A DNA stretch of 44,074 nucleotides from the NCBI GenBank assembly GCA_949296305.1, contig CASFOT010000094.1, positions 1-44,074 on the forward strand, given 5' to 3'. Of the stretch, positions 8,289-14,885 are shown in pieces (the first letter of the stretch is position 1; the number at the start of each line of letters is the position of its first letter). The position numbers and the translations under genes are program-made. The DNA comes from an uncultured Erysipelotrichaceae bacterium (GTDB lineage: Bacteria; Bacillota_I; Bacilli_A; Erysipelotrichales; Erysipelotrichaceae). The notes under the pieces are model-generated. The model was given only the letters and a program-made list of their open reading frames with translations, searched no databases and was not told the DNA's origin.

Positions 8289-8358
8289 TTATTTAGAAAT
8301 AAAAAGAGGATCATCGGAGGATTTCATCTTTCTTGTCATGCTGTAAGGAGAGGATCAT

Positions 8359-8667
8359 ATGTTTGGACTACGTAAAAAATTGGATATCCGTGCAGGAGTA
8401 GAATTATTTCGCAGTACGGAAAATGCCGTTCTTTTAGATGTGCGGACGAAAGAAGAATATGCGCAAGGACATATCGAACAAAGTATCAATCTGCCTTTGC
8501 AAAAGATCGAGGAAGCTCCTTCGATCATTTCTGACCGGCAGACGCCTGTTTTTGTATATTGTCGAAGCGGAGCACGTAGTGAAACTGCTGTGAATCGATT
8601 GAAAAGCATGGGATATGACAATGCTAGAAATATCGGCGGAATTATTCATTTTCGCAAGGAGAGATAA
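8359..8667 (+). CDS. Single-domain rhodanese-like sulfurtransferase
   Basis: A 102-residue cytoplasmic rhodanese. The conserved start of the domain is VLLDVRTKEEYAQGHI (residues 24-39). The catalytic Cys68 sits in the loop VYCRSGARSE, and the trailing GGI follows near 93. Six-residue active loops of this sort transfer sulfane sulfur. No transmembrane or second rhodanese domain is present. AAGGAG upstream gives a clear start. As first gene of the operon with two iron-protein genes behind it, it may supply or remove persulfide sulfur for iron-sulfur or rubredoxin chemistry under stress (inference). Confidence 0.9.
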   Translation: MFGLRKKLDIRAGVELFRSTENAVLLDVRTKEEYAQGHIEQSINLPLQKIEEAPSIISDRQTPVFVYCRSGARSETAVNRLKSMGYDNARNIGGIIHFRKER

Positions 8668-8720
8668 ATCGGAGATAAGTTCATTTATTTCCATGACACC
8701 GGTAAAGGAGGAAAAAACAA

Positions 8721-9356
8721 ATGAAATACGTATGTCAGATCTGCGGTTATGTTTATGATGATGAAAAAGAAAATGTTCTTTTCCAAGATCTGCCTGATGA
8801 CTGGGTCTGCCCTTTGTGTGGAGCGTCCAAGGCCTTCTTTGAAGCGAAAAAAAATTCAGAGACAGAAAAAAAAGAGATTAACATTTCAACAGTTGAACTA
8901 AAAGATCAGCCGTTATCGGCCGGACAAGCAGCAATGATCTGCTCTAATTTAGCACGTGGTGCTGAAAAACAATATAATATGCAAGAGGCGGTGTTATTTC
9001 AACAACTGTCAGAGTATTTTTCTTCTGCAGTATCTGTGCTGGAAGATGCTTCTCTTCAGTCATTATCATCTATATTAAAGAAAGATATCGAAGCATATGC
9101 AGAAACACGAGCAGTGGCAGATGCTTATGGAGACCGAGGTGCTGCCCGTGTATGTGTCTGGGGCGAAAAAGTGACCAGAATAGAGGCTTCTTTAGTGGAT
9201 CGTTATATTCATGACGGAGAGAAGATGCTTATTGATACAAATGTATGGGTATGCAGTGTCTGCGGTTTTATCTATGTTGGGGATACAGCACCGAAGCTTT
9301 GCCCAGTATGTAAAGTACCTGATTGGAAATTTGAAAAAGTGGAAGGGAGGGCTTGA
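8721..9356 (+). CDS. Double-rubredoxin protein with a degenerate rubrerythrin-like core
   Basis: A 211-residue protein in three parts. Residues 1-40 are a classical rubredoxin (C5-x2-C8, C30-x2-C33). Residues 60-168 are all helical. Residues 175-205 are a rubrerythrin-type short rubredoxin (C178-x2-C181, C194-x2-C197). The middle keeps rubrerythrin landmarks (SNLARGAE, then GDRGAAR and a Trp-containing helix), but the usual final E-x-x-E/H iron ligands of EVEKIHA read KVTRIEA, so the diiron site looks lost (inference by eye). It would carry electrons between rubredoxin centres rather than reduce peroxide itself. AAAGGAGG precedes the ATG. The stop overlaps the next gene by one base (TGATG), indicating translational coupling. 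Confidence 0.85.
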   Translation: MKYVCQICGYVYDDEKENVLFQDLPDDWVCPLCGASKAFFEAKKNSETEKKEINISTVELKDQPLSAGQAAMICSNLARGAEKQYNMQEAVLFQQLSEYFSSAVSVLEDASLQSLSSILKKDIEAYAETRAVADAYGDRGAARVCVWGEKVTRIEASLVDRYIHDGEKMLIDTNVWVCSVCGFIYVGDTAPKLCPVCKVPDWKFEKVEGRA

Positions 9357-9991
9357 TGATGAAGGAAAAAGTCAAGATGGTTGCTGTTCGAACTTTACGA
9401 TTATGTACAAAAGACTGTCTATGTCTTTACGTTTGTCCAACGGGAGCAACGGATACTGAAAACAGTATTATTGATACAGAAAAATGTATTGGCTGCGGTA
9501 TGTGTGCACAAGCTTGTCCAAGTGCAGCCATCAGTATGGTTCCATCAACTTATCCACCGCAGCAGACAAAAGCACAAGAAGTAAAAGCGGTTCTTCATCA
9601 GATGGCACAAAGCAAAGCCGATGGTGAAAAGATGGCTTCTATGATTGCAGACGAACAAGTGCCAGATGGTTTATATCGTTTGATGAAAGCGATAGAAAGA
9701 TCGCAACGGCTGGTTGGAGAAGATTTGATGCGTGAAGGCGGCTATATGCTTCCGCAGAGCAATGCTGCGCATGAATTATTGAAAGGTTTTCTCAGTGAAT
9801 CTCCAACAGATAATTTCCCTGTAAATACGGTGAAGGAACTGTTAGATCGGATTCCTAATAATGAAAAAGAGAGTGGTATCAAAAAATGGGTATGCAGCAT
9901 TTGCGGTTATATACATGAAGGTGAAGAACCTCCTCAGCAATGTCCGATCTGTCATCAGCCAAAAGAAGTTTTCCATTTGACGAATGAATAA
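9356..9991 (+). CDS. Ferredoxin-rubredoxin fusion protein
   Basis: About 211 residues. Residues 12-60 form a two-cluster ferredoxin. The second motif, C44-x2-C47-x2-C50-x3-C54-P, is canonical, but the first reads C17-x3-C21-x-C23-x3-C27-P, with the middle Cys shifted by one. A helical linker (about 70-170) leads to a C-terminal short rubredoxin (C180-x2-C183, C196-x2-C199). It probably relays electrons from low-potential ferredoxin donors to a rubredoxin acceptor such as the preceding protein. GGAGGG at 9345-9351 serves either ATG 9356 or ATG 9359; an in-frame TTG at 9353 is less likely. Last gene of the operon; a strong terminator follows. Confidence 0.87.
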   Translation: MMKEKVKMVAVRTLRLCTKDCLCLYVCPTGATDTENSIIDTEKCIGCGMCAQACPSAAISMVPSTYPPQQTKAQEVKAVLHQMAQSKADGEKMASMIADEQVPDGLYRLMKAIERSQRLVGEDLMREGGYMLPQSNAAHELLKGFLSESPTDNFPVNTVKELLDRIPNNEKESGIKKWVCSICGYIHEGEEPPQQCPICHQPKEVFHLTNE

Positions 9992-10012
9992 GAAAAAAAT
10001 GGATGTGCAGTG

Positions 10013-10062
10013 AAGCGAACCTCAAAGTTTAGAAACCTGAGCTAAAGAGGTACGCTTTTTTT
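10013..10062 (+). terminator. Terminator of the rhodanese-rubredoxin operon
   Basis: Arms AAGCGAACCTC (10013-10023) and GAGGTACGCTT (10047-10057) pair with one mismatch and are followed by a T run to 10062, about 20 bp after the ferredoxin-rubredoxin stop. Confidence 0.85.
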
Positions 10063-10135
10063 GACAGAACTTAACAATGAGAAAAGACGGTAATCTATCA
10101 CAAAAGAAAATAAGGAGAAAAGCGTCAACAGAGAA

Positions 10136-11005
10136 TTAAAATAGGCTGGGCTGAATGTTTTTTTGCTTTTGTTCGAATTCGTTCAAATAGGAAAAAATCA
10201 TATTTGGATCATGAAGAATTTGATGCTGTTCGCATGTTCGATGAAATAAATTCATCAATTGTGTATTTTTAGGACTCATCAGCGAATAGCGTAGCCCATA
10301 TGCTTTGATATAGCGTTCTTTCATGCCTGGAAATTGCTGATTGAGCTGACGATAAAAATATTCGCGATTTCCTTCACGTAAAGTTACGCCCATACCGAAA
10401 CAAAGGATGCCTTTTACGTGAACATCGATACAGGCAGCAAGGATCTGTTCAATATTTTCTTTTGTATCGTTGATGAAAGGCAGAATCGGGCAAAGCCACA
10501 CGATGGTTGGGATACCTGCTTCATTTAATTTTTTTAAAGCAAGGATTCTTTCTTGTGTTGTGCTTACATAAGGCTCGATCTTCTTGCATAAGGTTTCATC
10601 ATAAGTTGTCAAGGTCATTTGAACGACACATTTTGTCTGTTGGTTAATGGCATGAAGCAAAGGCAGATCACGCAGAACTCGTGTAGACTTTGTGATCAGA
10701 GTAAAACCAAACCCATAGCGCAAAGCAATTTCTAATGCTTGATGCGTGTATTGTAATTCTTCCTCTAAAGGAAGATAGGGGTCGCTCATTGCGCCGATGC
10801 CAAGCATACATTTGGATCGTTTACGTTTTAATGCCTGTTCTAACAACATAAGTGCGTTTTCTTTCACTTCAATATCCTCAAATGGATGATTCATCTGATA
10901 ACATTTGCTTCTTGAATCACAATAGATACAGCCATGCAGACATCCTCGGTACAGATTCATGCCGTTGTTTGCAGATAAGATTCCTTTAGCTTTTACAAAG
11001 TGCAT
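10136..11005 (-). CDS. Radical SAM protein, spore-photoproduct-lyase-like family
   Basis: A 289-residue radical SAM enzyme. The cluster motif is C22-x3-C26-x2-C29 in YRGCLHGCIYCDSRS, the form seen in the SplB-like/Rv2578c group. Further landmarks are GIGAMSDPYLPLEEE (about 73), LITKSTRVLRD (SAM-binding beta strand) and LCPILPFINDT. Its reaction is unknown. Members of this group are often simply called DNA-repair photolyase-like, but no lyase cysteine is assignable here. GAGGTGA upstream fixes the ATG. It lies 26 bp after the YitT gene on the same strand and is probably co-transcribed, with no obvious functional link. Confidence 0.85.
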   Translation of the reverse strand: MHFVKAKGILSANNGMNLYRGCLHGCIYCDSRSKCYQMNHPFEDIEVKENALMLLEQALKRKRSKCMLGIGAMSDPYLPLEEELQYTHQALEIALRYGFGFTLITKSTRVLRDLPLLHAINQQTKCVVQMTLTTYDETLCKKIEPYVSTTQERILALKKLNEAGIPTIVWLCPILPFINDTKENIEQILAACIDVHVKGILCFGMGVTLREGNREYFYRQLNQQFPGMKERYIKAYGLRYSLMSPKNTQLMNLFHRTCEQHQILHDPNMIFSYLNEFEQKQKNIQPSLF

Positions 11006-11031
11006 AGATGCTTCACCTCTTTTAAGAAGGG

Positions 11032-11904
11032 CTAATGGAAACGGTATTTGCTTTTTCTAGCTTTTACATTCCAAGTACCGATGACTTCGTTGACCGTATA
11101 TACTGTGATGAAAGCTTGTATCTGTGTTTCATTTAACCAAGCGATCAATTGCTTATATTCATTGATGCTCAGGATGCTGACTAATTCCATGTGCTGGTTC
11201 AGATTGTATCCGCCGATCGCTTGATATAAGGTGACACCGCGTTTCAGATCATTCATGATGTATGATTGGATTTTTTCATGCTCCTCTGAAATGATGCAAA
11301 TACGCTTCTTGCGATGAAAACCATCAATGAAATAATCAACGGCCAAACCATTTGCATAAGTCCCTAAAAGAGAGACGATCAACGTACCGATATCATATAC
11401 GAGGATTGAGCTTGCTGCTGTGAAGAAGCCTGCAAACATAACTGCTTTTCCAATATCTGCTCGCGTATATTTATGAATGATTTTTGCAACGATGTCCAAT
11501 CCTCCGCTAGAGGCATTGACATTAAACAGCAGCGCTTGTCCAAATCCGATCAGCAGAATATAAGTGACCAGATCATATACATTATTACCGGTCAAGGAGT
11601 TCTGCAATGGAAGGAAATTTTCAAAGATCCATAAATAAACAGGCAGCAATAAAGAGGTATAGACGGTTTTCGTCCCGAATTCTTTTCCTAAGAAAAGAAA
11701 CCCGATTCCTAATAGAAGAGCATTTAAAAGAAAAGTAATGGAAGATACAGATAGTGAAAGTAGTTCGGATAAGACAATGGATAAACCGGAGATGCTTCCA
11801 ACAATGATACCGCTGGGGATCATAAAAAAATAGACGGCACTTGATACAAACAGCATACCTATAGTGATAATCAGAAATTCTTTCAAATTAAATTTGGCTT
11901 TCAT
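11032..11904 (-). CDS. YitT family membrane protein
   Basis: A 290-residue protein with five or six membrane helices in the N-terminal two thirds, including the family motif IPSGIIVGSISGLSIVLSE and the ASSGGLDIVAKII turn. A C-terminal cytoplasmic DUF2179-type domain begins near FIDGFHRKKRICIISE, ends ITVYTVNEVIGT and is a predicted small-ligand-binding ferredoxin-like fold. Transport substrate is unknown. The frame is open upstream to 12066, but GGGAGG directly upstream of 11904 and the helix start favour this ATG. A second, shorter YitT protein lies at 30412-31023. Confidence 0.85.
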   Translation of the reverse strand: MKAKFNLKEFLIITIGMLFVSSAVYFFMIPSGIIVGSISGLSIVLSELLSLSVSSITFLLNALLLGIGFLFLGKEFGTKTVYTSLLLPVYLWIFENFLPLQNSLTGNNVYDLVTYILLIGFGQALLFNVNASSGGLDIVAKIIHKYTRADIGKAVMFAGFFTAASSILVYDIGTLIVSLLGTYANGLAVDYFIDGFHRKKRICIISEEHEKIQSYIMNDLKRGVTLYQAIGGYNLNQHMELVSILSINEYKQLIAWLNETQIQAFITVYTVNEVIGTWNVKARKSKYRFH

Positions 11905-11933
11905 ATAATTTCCTCCCATTTTGTTTCTGTATG

Positions 11934-11963
11934 AGTATATCATATAGTTTAGAAGATCCTCAA
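11934..11963 (-). promoter_or_regulatory. Candidate promoter for the YitT-radical SAM pair
   Basis: On the minus strand TTGAGG (11963-11958), an 18-bp spacer and TATACT (11939-11934) lie about 30 bp before the start codon. Confidence 0.55.
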
Positions 11964-12083
11964 TATGATGTGGTATCCAGTTTTTGAACATAAATACTTT
12001 CAATGCTGATATCCTTCTATACTTGTTCTTTATTAAACGTGCTTTTAAAATGTCCAAAAAAAACAATGGTTTACTATAGGAAA

Positions 12084-12125
12084 TTGTGTTAAAATAAAAA
12101 CAAATATATAAGTTTGTCTTTATTT
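12084..12125 (+). promoter_or_regulatory. TetR gene promoter with overlapping palindromic operator
   Basis: TTGTGT (12084-12089), a 17-bp spacer and TATAAG (12107-12112) form the promoter. A palindrome with 13-nt arms, 12092-12104 and 12113-12125 (AAATAAAAACAAA and TTTGTCTTTATTT, one mismatch), covers the spacer, the -10 and the start region. That is the expected arrangement for TetR autorepression. Confidence 0.65.
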
Positions 12126-12137
12126 TGAGGAATGCTC

Positions 12138-12740
12138 ATGCCAAAAATATCGTATACAGAAGAAGAAAAAACCAAAGTACATCAAAGTTTGATTGATATC
12201 GGTTATGATTTGATCTCTCGACAAGGAATTCAACATACGACCGTTGAACAAATTTATAAGAGAGCTGGAATATCAAAAACTTTTTTCTATTCTTTCTTTC
12301 CTACGAAGGAAGATTTGATTGTAGAAATATTATATATACAGCAGCCTAAGATCATTCAATTTGCCCAAACATTGATAAAAGAACATCCTTGGCGTCAAGG
12401 CGTTGAACTATTTTTATATCAGTGTTGCTATGGTGCAAAATATGGGATCACGATCTTGACCATTGAAGAACAGCAAATGATTTTTCGAAGATTGACAAAA
12501 GAAAGTTATATCCGCTTTCGTAATAAACAGAAACATTTGTTTGCAAATCTGTTGATCTGTTTTGGAATTGAGCCAACTGAAGAAAGAGTAAGCCTTTTTA
12601 TCAATCTTTGCTTATCGATCTTGGTCTTAAATCAGGCGATCCCATCTTCCCTGCCTTTATTGATTCCTGAGGCGGCAGAACAAACGATTGTATTGCAAAT
12701 CCAAGCCTTAACGGATTGGCTTGATACATTAAGGAAATAA
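12138..12740 (+). CDS. TetR/AcrR family transcriptional regulator
   Basis: A 200-residue regulator. The N-terminal TetR domain covers residues 1-55, with the helix-turn-helix TTVEQIYKRAGISKTFFYSFFPTKEDLI (in two helices) ending in the characteristic FPTKEDL turn. The rest is helical ligand-binding domain without recognisable ligand residues. GAGG at 12126-12129 spaces correctly (8 nt) to ATG 12138 rather than ATG 12132. The strong palindrome over its own promoter suggests autorepression. An isolated matching half-site sits before the next gene. No exporter follows directly, so the regulated target is uncertain. Confidence 0.85.
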   Translation: MPKISYTEEEKTKVHQSLIDIGYDLISRQGIQHTTVEQIYKRAGISKTFFYSFFPTKEDLIVEILYIQQPKIIQFAQTLIKEHPWRQGVELFLYQCCYGAKYGITILTIEEQQMIFRRLTKESYIRFRNKQKHLFANLLICFGIEPTEERVSLFINLCLSILVLNQAIPSSLPLLIPEAAEQTIVLQIQALTDWLDTLRK

Positions 12741-12821
12741 CGTTTCGTTTACTCAAAATAAAGACAAAAAAAGAAAAAAGTTTTTATTAAAAGGAAATAT
12801 GGCATAGAAAAGGAGAAAAAA

Positions 12822-13307
12822 ATGGGATTATTTAAAAACTTATTTAAAGGTGCACAAGTGGATTTGGAAAAAAGCAAACGGAATGCAGAGAAGATGCGCA
12901 TTCTGTTTGATCAAAAAGTTCAGAATGGAAAGGATTTTCAATTGATTTTTGGTTATACGGAAGATGTATCACGATTTAATTATGGATTTGTTCATGGAAG
13001 CAAAACAAAAATTGGAAACCTGATTGTTGGATGGCGGGAAGATACAAACACGATTGCTGTTGTACCAACGGTACCAGATCTATCCGAATGTGGAGATGCG
13101 GTTTATTATTGCAGAGAAGAAATTTTAAAAGCCTATCGTAATAAATATCCAACGGATGCATTTGTGATTTACTTAGATAAACGAAATTACATTGCAATCA
13201 ATGCATATGAATGGTTAAATGATGAATCGCTTTATGTATATGTTTCACAAGAAGCAGAGTTGGAGGCATTTACAAATTTTTTTATGAACGAATTTGTAAA
13301 AAAATAG
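12822..13307 (+). CDS. Conserved-looking hypothetical protein
   Basis: A 161-residue soluble protein I do not recognise. It starts MGLFKNLFKGAQ, a short amphipathic helix of the sort that can touch the membrane, then shows alternating beta strands (QLIFGYTEDVS, KIGNLIVGWRED, TIAVVPTVPDL) and a helix-strand ending with FVIYLDKRNYIAINAYEW. It has no signal peptide and two cysteines without metal spacing. AAAGGAG just before the ATG supports expression. It follows the TetR gene by 81 bp, with a TetR half-site-like sequence between, so it may be regulated by TetR. An immunity- or sensor-like role would be speculation. Confidence 0.7.
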   Translation: MGLFKNLFKGAQVDLEKSKRNAEKMRILFDQKVQNGKDFQLIFGYTEDVSRFNYGFVHGSKTKIGNLIVGWREDTNTIAVVPTVPDLSECGDAVYYCREEILKAYRNKYPTDAFVIYLDKRNYIAINAYEWLNDESLYVYVSQEAELEAFTNFFMNEFVKK

Positions 13308-13341
13308 GATACTTATATCATTAGATAAATTACAGGTGTAG

Positions 13342-13401
13342 AAAAACAGTCGTTGGGGATCATCTGACAGTTATGGATCATTCTTCATTCAGACTGTTTT
13401 T
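13342..13401. terminator. Bidirectional terminator between convergent genes
   Basis: Arms AAAAACAGTC (13342-13351) and GACTGTTTTT (13392-13401) are exact complements, with a possible inner GATCAT/ATGGATC pairing. It ends the hypothetical gene on + and overlaps the LysR gene stop on the minus strand. Confidence 0.65.
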
Positions 13402-14275
13402 ATTGTTTATAGAGTTGTTCGCAGATCTTGATGAATTGTTTGAGTATGCTCGAATCATTATCTGAATGATAAAAAATTCCAAAAGGCAAGGAATAGTTGA
13501 GATCTTTGACTGGAATGTAACATAGAGAAGGATTCCGAAGAGCAGGAATATCAAAATAAAGCGTATATCCGAGCTGTGCTTTTACCATAGTCAGGGTGCT
13601 TTCAATGTTCGGTGCGAAAAATTGTTCTTGCGGGGAAATTTTACTTAGCTGTTCGCTATGAATGGCAAAAACTCTGCTGGGAATCTGATGAGGTTCACAA
13701 GTAACAAAGCTTTGATTGAGCTGATTTTTTGTCAGCTCTTTTTCTTTGGAAAATGGGTGTGAAGCAGAACAGATACAGACCAGCTGTGCGATGACCAATG
13801 GCTTGAATTTTAATGAAAGAGGAGCTTTTTCCTCGTTTTGAAAACCAAAAGATACGTGGATCTTTTTATTATCGATCATTTGTGAACCGGCTAAGGGTGG
13901 AAAAAAATGAATGACTGGCCGTACATTTGGAAAGTATGTATGAAGCTGAAACAAAATTGGCGGAAATAACTGCAATTCATAGCTCGTATGACAGCCGATA
14001 TCAAAGGAACTTGGATGACCATGTTTCTGTAGACGTGTTTTTGCATCATATGACGTTTTTAAGATATATCGTGCATCTGAAAGGAATAAGATACCTTCCT
14101 CTGTCAGTTTAACACTTTTGCTCGTGCGGACGAATAATTTTACGTTTAATTCATTTTCTAAAGAATGGATCTGATGAGTCACTGCAGGTTGAGAAATATT
14201 CAATTCTTCAGAAGCTTTAGAGAAGTTTAAATGTTCAGCAACCGCGATGAAACATTCAAGCTGTACCGTATTCAT
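13400..14275 (-). CDS. LysR family transcriptional regulator
   Basis: A 291-residue LysR protein. Residues 1-60 hold the helix-turn-helix (MNTVQLECFIAVAEHLNFSK, then ISQPAVTHQIHSLENELNVKLFVRT in pieces). The C-terminal effector-binding domain (about 90-290) begins FDIGCHTSYELQLFPPILF. The inducer is unknown. AAAGGTGATAG precedes the ATG. It is divergent from a MarR regulator and an ABC exporter pair and shares a 142-bp intergenic region with them. A palindrome just after its -10 predicts autorepression. Confidence 0.88.
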   Translation of the reverse strand: MNTVQLECFIAVAEHLNFSKASEELNISQPAVTHQIHSLENELNVKLFVRTSKSVKLTEEGILFLSDARYILKTSYDAKTRLQKHGHPSSFDIGCHTSYELQLFPPILFQLHTYFPNVRPVIHFFPPLAGSQMIDNKKIHVSFGFQNEEKAPLSLKFKPLVIAQLVCICSASHPFSKEKELTKNQLNQSFVTCEPHQIPSRVFAIHSEQLSKISPQEQFFAPNIESTLTMVKAQLGYTLYFDIPALRNPSLCYIPVKDLNYSLPFGIFYHSDNDSSILKQFIKICEQLYKQ

Positions 14276-14292
14276 TCTATCACCTTTCGTTT

Positions 14293-14342
14293 ATCTATAA
14301 AATATTTTTATAGATTATAACATCTTTGAATTTCACATTCAA
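14293..14342 (-). promoter_or_regulatory. LysR gene promoter and palindromic operator
   Basis: On the minus strand TTGAAT (14342-14337), a 17-bp spacer and perfect TATAAT (14319-14314) form a strong promoter. Overlapping the -10 and transcript start is a perfect palindrome with 9-nt arms ATCTATAAA (14293-14301) and TTTATAGAT (14307-14315), a LysR-type site. Confidence 0.65.
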
Positions 14343-14394
14343 GAAAAGAGGCGCTACAATCTCTAACGAACAGCAGTTACCATGCAAACTGTTC
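14332..14394 (+). promoter_or_regulatory. Promoter of the MarR-exporter operon with candidate MarR operator
   Basis: TTCACA (14332-14337), a 17-bp spacer and TACAAT (14355-14360) overlap the divergent LysR promoter. Downstream of the start, GAACAG (14368-14373) and CTGTTC (14389-14394) form an inverted repeat with a nested CAGTT/AACTG, a plausible MarR site. Confidence 0.5.
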
Positions 14395-14417
14395 ATGCAT
14401 AAATGGAGGTGAAGCAA

Positions 14418-14843
14418 ATGAATGAAACGGTTGATGATGAAGCATTGCTTTTGTTATTGAAAAAGATGGCAGTTCAGCTGGAAATCCAACTTGAACATCA
14501 TTTAAGAGAGGAAGATCTCAGCGGCGTTCAAGTTTATTTAATGGTGCATATTTTACGGCATCACCCAAATGGAACCTATATTACAGGACTTTGCAATGAA
14601 ATAGGTGTATCAAAGACAACCATGTCCTTATTGATAAAGAAACTTCGCGAGAAGGATTATTTGTCGTTTCAAAAAAATGGAACCGATGATCGGAAAAAAC
14701 AGATCTTGCTTACGAATAAACTGCGGCAAGAAGCAGCTGCTTTTCTTGCGAAAGCAGATGGCATGGAACAAGAAATCTGCAGTAATCTTGGCATGGAAGA
14801 ACGAAAGCAACTAATGATGATCGAACAAAAGATACTCGATTGA
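14418..14843 (+). CDS. MarR family transcriptional regulator
   Basis: A 141-residue winged-helix repressor. The DNA-binding part is seen at HHPNGTYITGLCNEIGVSKTT and MSLLIKKLREKDYL, followed by the beta-wing KNGTDDRKKQILLT; the termini are helices for dimerisation. An in-frame ATG exists at 14403, but GGAGGTGA at 14405-14412 is correctly placed only for ATG 14418. The exporter genes follow after 42 bp on the same strand, the usual pairing in which MarR senses a toxic ligand and derepresses the pump. Confidence 0.88.
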   Translation: MNETVDDEALLLLLKKMAVQLEIQLEHHLREEDLSGVQVYLMVHILRHHPNGTYITGLCNEIGVSKTTMSLLIKKLREKDYLSFQKNGTDDRKKQILLTNKLRQEAAAFLAKADGMEQEICSNLGMEERKQLMMIEQKILD

Positions 14844-14885
14844 TGTTGTCAGATGGAGATTCAAAGAAAAGATAGGAGGTCATGA

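Noticed and set aside
8721..9356. Calling this a functional rubrerythrin peroxidase
   Set aside because: The expected E-x-x-H pairs that bind the diiron centre are not visible in the helical core.
11905..12066. 54-residue N-terminal extension of the YitT protein
   Set aside because: It covers the candidate promoter and the strong ribosome site, and reads as non-coding sequence.
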